A DNA stretch of 64,000 nt from Marinibactrum halimedae (GCF_021234875.1 NZ_JAJQVM010000021.1:1-64000), one strand, 5' to 3'; shown: positions 1 to 9,613, counted from the stretch's first letter. The notes: generated by a model from the sequence alone, not told the origin. Numbers and translations: made by a program.

Positions 1-108
1 CTGAATTTACTCAAAACGAATGATGACAGTAAAAGGCGAATCAAACAGCGCATAGTGGCCGCCGCAGCGGACGACGAATATCGTTCAAAGATTCTTCTTT
101 CTGGGTGA
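1..108 (+). CDS. C-terminal fragment of an unknown protein
   Basis: The frame starting at base 1 stays open for 35 codons and ends at TGA 106-108. The tail is charged (Lys, Arg, Asp) and ends in ILLSG. The gene starts outside the window and the fragment is too short to assign a family. It is convergent with the halogenase gene. It could also be a chance open frame. Confidence 0.35.
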   Translation: MNLLKTNDDSKRRIKQRIVAAAADDEYRSKILLSG

Positions 109-275
109 TTATTACTAGGGAGCCCTGATTTTTTGGCGCATCTATCTTTTCCAGATTCACATATCCTTCATGATAGAACTAAGTATTTGCCGGTTTTCTG
201 TCATTTACGTTTGTTTATTTCGCTTGATTTTATGTAAAAATTTCTTATATGAGAATTATTTTTGGGGCTGAATGA

Positions 276-1955
276 TTACACTGCTGTGATTGAGTTTGGA
301 GAGAGTTGATTTAAAAATTCTTCGTGATCAGGAAGACGTTCAGCCAATGATTTAATCAGTTGTTCAAGAGAATCTAACAGTTGTTGGTGTTGTTGTGAGG
401 AAAAATGGCCCGTGGCTGGGTGATAGTCTTTTGGAAGCAGGTTTTGTCCTATCATCACTTGTTGCCAAGCAATGGGAAGAAATAAGTCATCCGATTCAGT
501 AAAAATATTGCCAGTGCTCGTGAAATTTTCAATTTTCATTTTCAATGAATCTGGAATATCCATATGTTGGCAGTCGCGCCAAAAGTCTGAACCCTCTCGT
601 TGATTTGCATGGTAGTGTAAAATAAGGAAATCTCGTATGTGTTCAATTTCTTTTTGGGTTTGTGCGTTGTATATGGACACAGACGCATCTTGTATACCCC
701 TGTGTGGAAAATGTTTGACTAAACGAATCGCTGCAGATTGAACAAGATGGATACTGGTGGATTCTAATGGCTCTAAAAAGCCACTGGCTAATCCAATGGC
801 AATACAGTTTTTAAACCACGCTTGTTTTCTTCGACCGGTTGTAAAGCGCAACGCTTTGGGTTCTGCAATTGGTTTGCTGGGCAAGTGTGCCATTAAATGC
901 GCATAGGCTTGATCTTCACTGAGGTGATTATCACTGTAGACAATGCCATTTCCGGTTCGATGTTGGAGCGGTATTTTCCATTGCCAACCGGCGGTGTGTG
1001 CATTGGCTTGGGTATAAGGGGGAAGGGATTTCAGGCGTTCACTGGGTATGGCAATGGCTCGATCACAAGGCAGCCAATGTTGCCAGTTCTCGTAGGCCAC
1101 CCCAAGAGTATTATGAATGAGTTGGCCGCGAAATCCTGTGCAATCAATAAATAAGTCTCCCTCAATCGTCTCGCCGGACTCAAGGTGAAGGGTTTGAATA
1201 TAGCCATTGTCTTTTTGTTGTGTTGTTCCTATCACTTTGCCTTCTTTACGCTGAACACCCCGTTGTTGGCAAAAATTAGACAAATAGCCTGCATACAAAC
1301 CGGCATCAAAATGATAAGCCGATACCAACCCTTTTAATTCTGTATGTGGAATGCGTGTTAAGTGGGTAAATTTGTGGTGCTTTGCAGCTTGATAATTTAA
1401 TGAGTATTGCCAAAAAGAACGCGTGTCTCCGTTTAGCCGCGCTTTATTCCAAAGATGATGAAAACTGCAAAAGGCGAAGTCTTGTCCAATATTCCCAAAC
1501 GCATGCATGTAAGACTGTCCAGGTTTGCCCCAATGATTAAATTCAATGCCGAGTTTTATCGTCGCTTGAGTTTTCTTCATAAAATCGGTTTCGGAGATGC
1601 CCAAGGCGTTATTCAATGTAACAATGGGTGGAATCGTGGCCTCACCGACACCGATTGTGCCTATTTGCTCTGATTCAATTAAGGTAATCGCAATTGAATG
1701 GCCTAAGAGTTTTACTAATGTGGCAGCAGTTATCCATCCTGAGGTGCCGCCCCCTACAATAACGACGTTTTTTACTGTGGGATAAATCGTTTTTACCGAA
1801 TATTTGTGTGGATTTTCAGTAATGGGTTTAGAGTGGTTGGTAGGGTTATTGTTGTTGGTGAGGTTGACGTTGTTGGTAGGGTTATTGTTGTTGGTGAGGT
1901 TGGCGTTGTTGGTAGGTGCCGTGGTGGATATACGAGTGGCGGTGGTGGCAGACAT
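276..1955 (-). CDS. flavin-dependent tryptophan halogenase family protein
   Basis: Enzymes of this family use FADH2, oxygen and halide to halogenate indole-type or other aromatic substrates. Numbered from the ATG at 1955 (559 aa), the protein has the FAD motif GGGTSGW at 68-74, GVGEATIP at 102-109, a lysine at 134 in the place of the catalytic halogenase lysine, the signature WQWKIP at 324-329, and EPLEST at 395-400 holding the family's catalytic glutamate. I chose 1955 because CAGGAT lies about seven bases upstream. The longer frame would start at 2075, inside the T-run of a terminator. Residues 15-40 are an Asn/Thr/Pro-rich tract made by a 36-bp tandem repeat. A TonB-dependent receptor lies immediately upstream on the same strand, an association known for several halogenases that act on free indole. 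The substrate here is unknown. Confidence 0.9.
   Translation of the reverse strand: MSATTATRISTTAPTNNANLTNNNNPTNNVNLTNNNNPTNHSKPITENPHKYSVKTIYPTVKNVVIVGGGTSGWITAATLVKLLGHSIAITLIESEQIGTIGVGEATIPPIVTLNNALGISETDFMKKTQATIKLGIEFNHWGKPGQSYMHAFGNIGQDFAFCSFHHLWNKARLNGDTRSFWQYSLNYQAAKHHKFTHLTRIPHTELKGLVSAYHFDAGLYAGYLSNFCQQRGVQRKEGKVIGTTQQKDNGYIQTLHLESGETIEGDLFIDCTGFRGQLIHNTLGVAYENWQHWLPCDRAIAIPSERLKSLPPYTQANAHTAGWQWKIPLQHRTGNGIVYSDNHLSEDQAYAHLMAHLPSKPIAEPKALRFTTGRRKQAWFKNCIAIGLASGFLEPLESTSIHLVQSAAIRLVKHFPHRGIQDASVSIYNAQTQKEIEHIRDFLILHYHANQREGSDFWRDCQHMDIPDSLKMKIENFTSTGNIFTESDDLFLPIAWQQVMIGQNLLPKDYHPATGHFSSQQHQQLLDSLEQLIKSLAERLPDHEEFLNQLSPNSITAV
1837..1916. repeat. 36-bp tandem repeat, 2.2 copies, in the halogenase N-terminus
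   Basis: Two 36-bp units at 1837-1872 and 1873-1908 differ at one base, and a partial third follows to 1916. They encode Asn/Thr/Pro-rich repeats ahead of the FAD-binding domain, so the length is in frame and tolerated. The tract looks like a recent duplication in a disordered N-terminal extension. Confidence 0.85.
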
Positions 1956-2065
1956 TTTTTTATCCTGCAAGTTATTATTCTTAGGAAAATGACAAGCGTT
2001 ATTAAAAACCGCTTCTTTCATGTGTCTATTCACACAATATCGTGTAATGAGCGTAAAAAGGCTGC

Positions 2066-2108
2066 TAAAAAACAAAAAAACCGCCCAGTGTATTCACAAA
2101 GGGCGGTT
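2066..2108 (-). terminator. Rho-independent terminator after the TonB receptor gene
   Basis: Read on the minus strand, AACCGCCC and GGGCGGTT form an eight-pair stem around a 14-base loop, followed by seven T, a G and six more T. It lies 150 bp downstream of the receptor stop and upstream of the halogenase start. The two genes are therefore probably separate transcripts, or are linked only by read-through. Confidence 0.9.
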
Positions 2109-2255
2109 AAAATAAGATGTTCAATCGCTTAGTCACGCAACTCCGTATGCGAAAAGCATCAGAGTACATTTCTAATGCTTGTTCATATTATGACATAAAA
2201 ATCGTGACATTTCATTTATCGAATTTTATTGTCATTCTATGTTTAATTTTTGGCG

Positions 2256-5003
2256 CTAAAAGCGATAACTTGCCCCAATGAGAAAGTTTCGTCCAAAGAC
2301 TTGGTGATCTCGAATAAACCCATCGGTATCTACGGTAGTGTAGGGTTCATCCGTTAAATTTTGTGCTTGCAGTGTCAGTATTAAACCGCTGAGAGATTCA
2401 ATATTGGCTTCTTCAAAATCGTAACTTAGTTGAGCATCCCAAATCTCGGCACCTTGCACAATAATGGTTTCACGTTGAAAGCTGTTTGCAAAGCGTTCGC
2501 CTGTGAAATCGTCCCGTTTTCTCATACTGGTTCGTACTTGAAATCCATTGCGTTCATAGTAAAGGGTGAGATTAAAAATATTTTCCGAGAGTCCAGGGAC
2601 TTGAATTTCTTCTCCGCTGGAGGTTTCAACGCTGCTGTCGATAAAGGTGGCACTGGCAATTGCACCAAACCCTTCTAGGCTATCGGCAATAAAGCTACCC
2701 GGCACTGATGCTGTTAGTTCTAGTCCTTGAATGTCTCCACCGTCGGAATTAACCCAAAGGTTCGCGAGGCCTTGTGTGGATACTATTGATGGGGGAAGTA
2801 AGTTTGCATTAATGAGTTCGGCCATGTCGAATGGGACTTCTTCGGTAATCTGCCAAGATCGTAAATCTTTATAAAAAAGGGCAGCAGAAACATAGCCTTC
2901 GTCGTGATAATACCATTCGTAGCTTAAATCGTATTGATTGGCTCGATTGGGTTCGAGTCGTGGGTTACCCCCTTCGGCTGTAAACGGTGCTCCACCAGGA
3001 ACATTCAATGAATTATCAAAGCCATACGAAAAGCCTGCATTCATACGGTCCATTCGTGAGCGTGACATGGTGCGAGAGGCTGCCACTCTGAGCATCCGAT
3101 TTTCGGATAACTCAAATGAAAGATTAACGCTGGGGAGATAGTCTGTGTAACTTATACCGTCACGGGCATCAATGATGTCGACTAAATCGTTTTGAATCGT
3201 AACGGCTTTTCCTGTTGAGCTTTGATCACTGTGAACAATTTGCAAGCCGATATTACCGTTGAGAGGGATATTGCCGAAGTCGGTAGAAAAGTCTGCTTTG
3301 GCAAAAGCCATGGTGATTTCTTCGGTTACACTCCAGTCATTGGTCGAACGTGAACCTACGGTTAGGTCTTCTTCGGTTTCAATGTAATTGCCGTCTTGCC
3401 AAAATTGAAATGAGTCGTAGGCCACCATATTACCCATGCCGATAAAATCAAGAGAAACCGTACCTTCTAGATAGGCGTCAGGAATGCTTCGTGTATCGGG
3501 ATATTCATTTAAGGTCAAAAAAATACCGGTATCTTCTTTTGACTTTGTACGATCGGAATAATAAATGCCGCCTTCAATGGAGTTAATAAGTCCGTCGTCG
3601 AATGATTTGGTTAACGCTAATTTGAGTGTATCGAGTTCGTCTTCAATTTCTGGAATATTAATAAATCCATCTTGAGCATCCGGATTAACCGTGACTCCAT
3701 TTCCCCAATTTAACCCGCCCCCAAGTTGAACAACACTGGTATCGCTGTAATCAATGGAGGGTGTAAATTGCACACTATTTTGAGAGTTTTGCGTGTAAGT
3801 TAAGGTGTCATAGGGGCCATTGTCGGAACCGCGACCGGTGCTGGAATAACTTTCTAGGCTCCATACTTTTCGCTCTACAGAGGAATTACTGTAATCAATA
3901 TCTAACGCTATGTTGTCGGTAAGAAAATATTCGATGTTGAGCCCATAGGCTTGGAGATCGGCTTCGCGTTGTTCAAAATCATTGCGAACCTGTAATTTTG
4001 CATCGTTAATGACACCGCTGGTCACAAAGCCATTTTCGATATTTTGTGGTGTAACGCCGCTGCCCCAAGCGGCGGGAATTTCAATGCCGCGAAGGGTTTT
4101 TTCATCGAGAAAATCAATTCTCAATGCATCGGCAGTAATATTGAGCCGATCATTCGGTTCGTATTGAAAAACACCCATATAGGTATCGCGATTTAACATG
4201 GAAGAGCGGACAAAGGGTTTGGCGCCGCCCAGTACAAAATCGCCGTCATCTGTCGTGGGGTATCCCCAGGCTTCCCAACGCTCTTCATTATTGGGGGACT
4301 CCATGGTGGCCGCCGCAAAAGCCACGCCGACTTTGCCATCCGCAAATTGATCAATGTAGGAAAAGGTCGCACGGTGGCCTTGATCGTCTCCATCGGGGTT
4401 TAAATTACCAATGTCGTTTTGTTCTACAGTGACGTTCATTTGAATCGTTTGTTCACCATGATCAATTGGGCGAACCGTTTGTAAATCAATCACACCGGCA
4501 ATGCCCTGTGTGGTGACTGTGGCATCGGGTGATTTTTGTACCACAACACCAGACATGATCTCTGAAGGGTAAACGTCAAACTCAACGCCACGGTTGTCAC
4601 CAATCGAGACCTGTTCTCGGCCATTCAATGTTGTTGCACTGAAATTTTCTCCGAGTCCGCGAATGGAAATGGAGCTGGCTCGACCGTCTAAGCGCTGTGC
4701 GGCAAGCCCAGGTAAGCGTGCAATAGACTCCGCAATGCTAGAGTCTGGCAGTTTGCCAATGTCTTCGGCAGATACGGCTTCAATAATGGACGATGAGTTC
4801 ATTTTCATGTCCATCGAGTTTTTTAAACTGCGGCGTATGCCGCTCACTACCACCTCTTCCATCAATTCAGAAGATTGTTGTGATTGGGCGAGTGTTAGAG
4901 GGGCTTGTAGGCTTAGAGTGCCTAATGCAAATGTTCCTAAGACAGAAGAAATGGAAATGGCAAGCCGGCTGCGATGAAAGTGCATTGAGCAGGTTTTTTT
5001 CAT
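2256..5003 (-). CDS. TonB-dependent outer-membrane receptor
   Basis: Outer-membrane beta-barrel receptor that takes up a bound nutrient using TonB energy; the ligand is unknown. About 915 aa. The N-terminus has a signal peptide ending near LTLAQS, then a TonB-box-like stretch (EEVVVSGIR), and a plug domain with EDIGKLPD, SIRGLGEN and the long Ala/Gly-rich plug segment. The barrel runs to a C-terminal phenylalanine (GASYRF). The plug sequence fits the Xanthomonas/Caulobacter-type receptors (TIGR01782), many of which carry oligosaccharides. The ATG at 5003 is preferred over the TTG at 5009 because GAGGG sits seven bases upstream. The halogenase gene follows after a terminator. Repeated palindromes about 210-265 bp upstream may be operator sites. 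Confidence 0.93.
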   Translation of the reverse strand: MKKTCSMHFHRSRLAISISSVLGTFALGTLSLQAPLTLAQSQQSSELMEEVVVSGIRRSLKNSMDMKMNSSSIIEAVSAEDIGKLPDSSIAESIARLPGLAAQRLDGRASSISIRGLGENFSATTLNGREQVSIGDNRGVEFDVYPSEIMSGVVVQKSPDATVTTQGIAGVIDLQTVRPIDHGEQTIQMNVTVEQNDIGNLNPDGDDQGHRATFSYIDQFADGKVGVAFAAATMESPNNEERWEAWGYPTTDDGDFVLGGAKPFVRSSMLNRDTYMGVFQYEPNDRLNITADALRIDFLDEKTLRGIEIPAAWGSGVTPQNIENGFVTSGVINDAKLQVRNDFEQREADLQAYGLNIEYFLTDNIALDIDYSNSSVERKVWSLESYSSTGRGSDNGPYDTLTYTQNSQNSVQFTPSIDYSDTSVVQLGGGLNWGNGVTVNPDAQDGFINIPEIEDELDTLKLALTKSFDDGLINSIEGGIYYSDRTKSKEDTGIFLTLNEYPDTRSIPDAYLEGTVSLDFIGMGNMVAYDSFQFWQDGNYIETEEDLTVGSRSTNDWSVTEEITMAFAKADFSTDFGNIPLNGNIGLQIVHSDQSSTGKAVTIQNDLVDIIDARDGISYTDYLPSVNLSFELSENRMLRVAASRTMSRSRMDRMNAGFSYGFDNSLNVPGGAPFTAEGGNPRLEPNRANQYDLSYEWYYHDEGYVSAALFYKDLRSWQITEEVPFDMAELINANLLPPSIVSTQGLANLWVNSDGGDIQGLELTASVPGSFIADSLEGFGAIASATFIDSSVETSSGEEIQVPGLSENIFNLTLYYERNGFQVRTSMRKRDDFTGERFANSFQRETIIVQGAEIWDAQLSYDFEEANIESLSGLILTLQAQNLTDEPYTTVDTDGFIRDHQVFGRNFLIGASYRF

Positions 5004-5680
5004 GATCAAACCCTCGAGCGTGACTATTTGATTATTATTGGTTGATTATTATGTCGTGTTACTTTCGCAAGTTGCGCACGCAATCCTATTATCGACGACC
5101 CTATTTACCGACGACCCTATTACTGAAGATATTGCGCCATTCTCTGAACAAATCAGAGAATTTACTTGTAACATCGATGCTAGCACCCACGTTTTTGGAG
5201 CGACAATGGTAGTGCATACGTATTCAAGTCCTTATGATGTTTTTGGCGACATTGAATACGTATTCAAAGGTCATGTGAGTGCAGATGAGAGTAAGGAAAA
5301 AATCAGGATTGTAGGTATGTGACCTTGGGCGATAGGAAAAGAATGATAGCGTGCTCTTTTATTATAATTTGCATTAAAAGTCTATTCTGTACTGGGAATG
5401 TCGAGCATTACAGGGTAAATTCAAGGTTAATTGAGTGGTACGCCATATGAAAAATTTAGATTGCTTGTGTCAATTAGGTTGTCTTAATAGACGGTGTAAA
5501 TAAATAACTCGTTTATTTTGACTATGACTCAGTGAAAATAATAAATAAAGATTGAAAACAGATAAAATCTAAAGATTTCGAAAGAGGCGCTGTGAGTTGC
5601 CTTTTGTATCGTGTTTTTCATTCAGGCTTGTGCAATGGATGAGAAATAAAGTGAGCTGATATAGTACAGGAATAATGATA
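5004..5680. other. divergent intergenic region between the receptor and prpB
   Basis: This 680-bp AT-rich region must hold the promoters of the receptor (minus) and of prpB (plus). It contains a duplicated CCTATT...CGACGAC element at 5085-5121 and a pair of TACGTATTCAA elements at 5213-5267. A 94-codon open frame on the plus strand (5038-5322) has no family resemblance and overlaps these repeats, so I treat it as chance. Confidence 0.6.
5213..5267. promoter_or_regulatory. candidate operator pair upstream of the TonB receptor
   Basis: TTGAATACGTATTCAA at 5252-5267 is a perfect 16-bp palindrome with a central CG, the layout of many LacI-family operators. Twelve of its bases, ATACGTATTCAA, recur at 5216-5227. 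Both copies follow a GTTTTTGG sequence, so the surrounding 30-37 bp look duplicated. The distance to the receptor start is about 210-250 bp. That these bind a regulator is inference; no LacI-type gene is in the window. Confidence 0.4.
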
Positions 5681-6571
5681 ATGACACCTGGCCAGCGCTT
5701 CAGAGATCGAGTTACGTCTTCTTTTCCACTTTCCATCGTGGGAGTGGCCAATGCCTATACCGCACTAATGGCAACCAAGTTGGGCCATCAAGCCATTTAT
5801 CTTTCCGGGGCAGGGTGCGCCAATATTTCCTATGGGTTTCCTGATTTAGGAATTACAGACCTGCATGATGTTTTAACTGATGTGAAACGGATTACCGACC
5901 GAGTCGATACTCCCTTGTTGGTGGATATTGATACCGGTTGGGGAGGTGCCTTTTCTATTGCTCGTACCATTAAGTCGATGGAGAAAGCGGGAGTCGCTGC
6001 CGTGCATATTGAAGATCAAGTGGCTGCTAAGCGTTGTGGTCATCGACCTAACAAGGCGATCGTAAAAACGGAAGAAATGGTTGATCGACTAAAAGCAGCG
6101 GTGGATGCCAGAGAAGATCCTCACTTTTTTATCATGGCGCGTACCGATGCTTACGCCAGTGAAGGCTTAAATGGCGCTATTGATCGCGCGTTGGCTTACA
6201 AAGACGCGGGGGCCGACGGTATTTTTGCTGAAGCGTTTGTTGATATTCACGATTATGACACCTTCCAAAAGGCGGTTGGCTTACCGGTTCTTGCCAACAT
6301 GACAGAGTTTGGTGTGAGCCCCTTGGTTTCTCGAGAATTGCTGGCTGAACATCAAGTATCAATGGTGCTATATCCTCTTACGGCAGCGCGTGCGATGCAC
6401 AAAGCGGCAGAATCTGTCTATCGTCATTTACTTGAGGAAGGTGACCAAACTGCACTATTGCCCACACTTCAAACGCGTCAAGAGTTGTATGAGTATTTAG
6501 ATTATTACCGCTTCGAAGAAAAATTAGATTTATTATTCAGTGAATTAAAAGAGAATAAAAACAGTAAATAA
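5681..6571 (+). CDS. prpB: methylisocitrate lyase
   Basis: Cleaves 2-methylisocitrate to pyruvate and succinate, the last step of the 2-methylcitrate cycle for propionate. The 296-aa protein matches the family along its whole length. Metal-binding aspartates lie in VDIDTGWGG (81-89), the catalytic loop KRCGHRPNKA at 117-126 has the nucleophilic Cys119, and the C-terminus (YEYLDYYRFEEKLD) is typical. ATG 5681 is preferred over ATG 5675 because AGGA lies nine bases upstream of the former but only three from the latter. It is the first gene of prpB-prpC-prpD. No PrpR-type regulator is adjacent. Confidence 0.95.
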   Translation: MTPGQRFRDRVTSSFPLSIVGVANAYTALMATKLGHQAIYLSGAGCANISYGFPDLGITDLHDVLTDVKRITDRVDTPLLVDIDTGWGGAFSIARTIKSMEKAGVAAVHIEDQVAAKRCGHRPNKAIVKTEEMVDRLKAAVDAREDPHFFIMARTDAYASEGLNGAIDRALAYKDAGADGIFAEAFVDIHDYDTFQKAVGLPVLANMTEFGVSPLVSRELLAEHQVSMVLYPLTAARAMHKAAESVYRHLLEEGDQTALLPTLQTRQELYEYLDYYRFEEKLDLLFSELKENKNSK

Positions 6572-6721
6572 ACGCAGTAGAAAATGTAAGTGCAGTAAAG
6601 ATGTAAAAGCAGTAAACCCTAGGGTGGCCTATTCTGGTTGTCTCATTCTTGTGGTTTTATCGTTGTTTTGTTTGAGTGGAACGGGCCTAAGTAAACATCG
6701 GCATAAAATAGAAAGTGATTG

Positions 6722-6805
6722 CCTCTTTTTTTAATACTCTTTTTTAATGCTCTTCTTTAAACGAAGATTATTGAAACGAAATAAAAAAGAGTATTAACAA
6801 AGAGG
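6722..6805. repeat. long inverted repeat between prpB and prpC
   Basis: The arms 6722-6746 (CCTCTTT...ACTCTTTTTTA) and 6782-6805 (TAAAAAAGAGTATTA...AGAGG) can pair over roughly 22 of 25 positions, with one bulge and one mismatch. The 35-base loop has its own CTTC/GAAG mini-stem. It lies in the 276-bp prpB-prpC spacer, about 40 bp before prpC. It could be an RNA processing or stability element, or an attenuator, since TTTTTTT follows about 10 bases later. Confidence 0.65.
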
Positions 6806-6847
6806 AGATTCAATCGTTTTTTTATATTCGCTTTTGAGGCTTTTATT

Positions 6848-8005
6848 ATGGATTCCATGAAGAGCACCCCATCAACGCAAACAATGAAAACACAATCCAC
6901 TGGTTTGCATGGTCAAATAGCAGGTAAAACACGGTTATGCACTGTGGGCAAAAGTGGTTCGGGATTGACCTATCTAGGGTATGACATTGTCGAGCTTGCT
7001 GAGCATTGTGAATTTGAAGAAGTTGCGTATTTGTTATTGAACGGGGAATTGCCCAATGCATCGCAATTGAATGCTTTTCAGGAAAAATTAATGGCGTTAC
7101 GGGAGCTGCCCGAGTCATTATGCCGTATTTTAGAAACTCTACCTGCGGACTCTCATCCTATGGGGGTAATGAGAACCGGGGTGTCTGCCCTAGGGGATTT
7201 AGAACCGGAATTGAATTTCTCTCAACAAAAAGAGGTGGCTTACCGATTATTGGCGGTGCTGCCGGCGATTTGTGTGTATTGGTATCGCTTTAGCCACGAT
7301 GGAGTACGTGTTCCCACTCAAACATCTGAGCCGACCATTGGTGGCCATTTTCTTGCCATGTTAAATGATGAAGGTATTTCCGATTTGCATCGAAAAGTGA
7401 TGCATTCTTCGCTTATCCTCTATGCAGAACATGAATTTAATGCGTCTACTTTTACTGCTCGGGTGTGTGCCTCTACGCTTTCTGATATGCACAGTTGTGT
7501 CTCTGCCGCCATTGGTGCTTTAAAAGGGCCTTTACATGGTGGGGCTAATGAAGCGGCCATGGATATGATTGAACAATGGAATTCTCCGGATGAGGCTGAA
7601 GCAGGCATTTTGTCCATGCTTGAGCGAAAAGAGAAAATCATGGGGTTTGGCCATGCTGTTTATCGTGAGAGTGATCCGCGTAATGCCGTCATAAAAAAAT
7701 GGAGCCAATCATTGGCAGAAGAAGTGGGTGATACTGTGTTGTACCCCATCAGTGAGCGTTGTGAAGCGGTAATGTGGAGAGAAAAAAAATTATTTTGCAA
7801 TGCCGATTTTTTCCATGCCTCTGCTTACCATTTCATGGGTATTCCAACCAAATTATTCACTCCGATTTTTGTGATGTCTCGCATTACTGGTTGGGCAGCG
7901 CATGTGTTTGAGCAAAGAGCTGATAATCGAATTATTCGTCCTTCCGCTGATTATATTGGCCCGGAGGCTCGTTCGTTGGTGCCACTGACTCAGCGTACTC
8001 ATTAA
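6848..8005 (+). CDS. prpC: 2-methylcitrate synthase
   Basis: Condenses propionyl-CoA with oxaloacetate to 2-methylcitrate. The 385-aa citrate-synthase-fold protein shows the catalytic triad: His230 in GPLHGGANEA, His269 in GFGHAVYRESDPRN and Asp320 in NADFFHASAY. The length and its place between prpB and prpD favour methylcitrate synthase over the roughly 430-aa TCA-cycle enzyme. GAGG lies eight bases before the ATG. A structured 276-bp spacer separates it from prpB, which is looser than the usual prp operon. Confidence 0.94.
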   Translation: MDSMKSTPSTQTMKTQSTGLHGQIAGKTRLCTVGKSGSGLTYLGYDIVELAEHCEFEEVAYLLLNGELPNASQLNAFQEKLMALRELPESLCRILETLPADSHPMGVMRTGVSALGDLEPELNFSQQKEVAYRLLAVLPAICVYWYRFSHDGVRVPTQTSEPTIGGHFLAMLNDEGISDLHRKVMHSSLILYAEHEFNASTFTARVCASTLSDMHSCVSAAIGALKGPLHGGANEAAMDMIEQWNSPDEAEAGILSMLERKEKIMGFGHAVYRESDPRNAVIKKWSQSLAEEVGDTVLYPISERCEAVMWREKKLFCNADFFHASAYHFMGIPTKLFTPIFVMSRITGWAAHVFEQRADNRIIRPSADYIGPEARSLVPLTQRTH

Positions 8006-8034
8006 TACGTACTCATTTCAGCGTACTCATTAAT
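7993..8034. repeat. 14-bp tandem repeat at the prpC stop
   Basis: Three units of GCGTACTCATTAAT type lie at 7993-8006, 8007-8020 and 8021-8034. The first encodes the last residues and stop of prpC and the others fill the spacer to prpD. The first and third units are identical, so this is a slipped-strand-type expansion across the stop codon. Confidence 0.8.
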
Positions 8035-8069
8035 GTATCGGTAACACAGAGATTTAATCAGGAGATGAG

Positions 8070-9563
8070 ATGCACGTTCCAGCAGAAAAGGCGAACCGGC
8101 CAGATTACGATAAAGTGATCAGCGATATTGCTGATTATGTGATGGATTATGAAATTGATGAACAGCAACACGCTCTTGCGTTAGAAACTGCCCATTGGTG
8201 CTTGATGGATAGTTTAGGTTGCGGATTTTTAGCACTGACTCATCAATCGTGTCATAGGTTACTTGGCCCTTGGGCAGAGGGCACCATTGTGCCTAATGGC
8301 GCACGCGTGCCTGGTACTTCTTTTGTTTTAGATCCGGTAAAAGCGGCTTGGGATATTGGCTGTATTATTCGTTGGCTCGATTTTAATGACACATGGTTGG
8401 CGGCAGAGTGGGGGCACCCATCGGATAACTTAGGGGCTATTCTTGCGGTGGCGGACTACTTGTCTCGGCAGAGAGAGGCGGCGCATAAGGCACCATTATT
8501 GATGAGTGATGTGTTGAAAGCGATGATTAAAGCCCACGAGATTCAAGGTGTTATTGCATTGGAAAATGCGTTTAATCGCGTAGGGCTTTGCCATGTTATG
8601 TTGGTGCGTATTGCATCAACGGCGGTGGCTGCATCGTTGATGGGGGCGGATAGAGAGACATTAAAAGCCGCGATTTCTCATGCCTGGATTGACGGCTCTG
8701 CATTGCGTACTTATCGACATGCGCCGAATGCGGGTTCGCGTAAATCTTGGGCGGCAGGTGACGCCAGTGCGCGAGGAGTGGAATTGGCCCATTTGTGTAT
8801 GGCCGGCGAAATGGGTATTCCCAGCGCATTAACCGCGAAAACTTGGGGCTTTTACGATGTGGCTTTTAGCCATACGAATGTTGATTTGGCATTGAAACCC
8901 GAAGGTCAACGAACTTTGCATTTTACACAACCCTATGCAACTTATGTAATGGAGAATATTTTATTTAAGATTTCTTTCCCGGCAGAGTTTCATGCACAGA
9001 CGGCCTGCGAAGCTGCTGTAAGTTTACATTCTCAAGTAAAAGGCCGATTAGAGGAAATTGAAAAAATTGAAATTGCCACACATGAATCGGCCATTCGAAT
9101 TATTTCAAAAGAAGGTAAGCTGGCCAACCCGGCTGATCGTGATCATTGCCTCCAATATATGGTTGCGATTGCATTGGGTATGGGTGATGTGAAAGCAGAG
9201 CATTATGAAGATACCTTCCATCATGAAAATACTTGGATCGATGAATTGCGTGCAAAAATGCGGATTACAGAGAATCCACAATTCTCAATAGATTACTTAG
9301 ACGCAAATAAACGCTCTATTGCGAATACAGTACAGGTGGTGTTTAAAAATGGAGAATCCACAGAGGCTGTTACGGTAGAATATCCCTTAGGTCATCGTCG
9401 TAGAAGGGAAGAGGGAATTCCCAAAATGAAAGAGAAATTCCTAATGAATTCTCGTTCCTGCTTTTCACAAGCACAGAGTGAGGCCATTTACTCGCTCTTT
9501 CAAGATAGGCAAGCATTGAGTCAAATGACGGTTTCAGCGTTTATGAGTCAACTTGTACTGTAA
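8070..9563 (+). CDS. prpD: 2-methylcitrate dehydratase (MmgE/PrpD family)
   Basis: Dehydrates 2-methylcitrate to 2-methyl-cis-aconitate, the step between PrpC and PrpB. The 497-aa protein matches PrpD throughout, including [30 protein letters not shown] (about 110-139, in two halves), the SAW-type ISHAWIDG segment and the C-terminal [19 protein letters not shown] stands four bases before the ATG. Use of PrpD, not the AcnD/PrpF pair, means this strain has the enteric-type dehydratase. Hydration of the product probably needs a general aconitase located elsewhere. Confidence 0.95.
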   Translation: MHVPAEKANRPDYDKVISDIADYVMDYEIDEQQHALALETAHWCLMDSLGCGFLALTHQSCHRLLGPWAEGTIVPNGARVPGTSFVLDPVKAAWDIGCIIRWLDFNDTWLAAEWGHPSDNLGAILAVADYLSRQREAAHKAPLLMSDVLKAMIKAHEIQGVIALENAFNRVGLCHVMLVRIASTAVAASLMGADRETLKAAISHAWIDGSALRTYRHAPNAGSRKSWAAGDASARGVELAHLCMAGEMGIPSALTAKTWGFYDVAFSHTNVDLALKPEGQRTLHFTQPYATYVMENILFKISFPAEFHAQTACEAAVSLHSQVKGRLEEIEKIEIATHESAIRIISKEGKLANPADRDHCLQYMVAIALGMGDVKAEHYEDTFHHENTWIDELRAKMRITENPQFSIDYLDANKRSIANTVQVVFKNGESTEAVTVEYPLGHRRRREEGIPKMKEKFLMNSRSCFSQAQSEAIYSLFQDRQALSQMTVSAFMSQLVL

Positions 9564-9613
9564 TTGTTATCGTCCCTTCACAGATTTTGATTTCACTTTG
9601 TTATGATGACATG

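Noticed and set aside
5038-5322. 94-codon plus-strand open frame
   Set aside because: It overlaps repeated operator-like elements and has no family resemblance or ribosome site.
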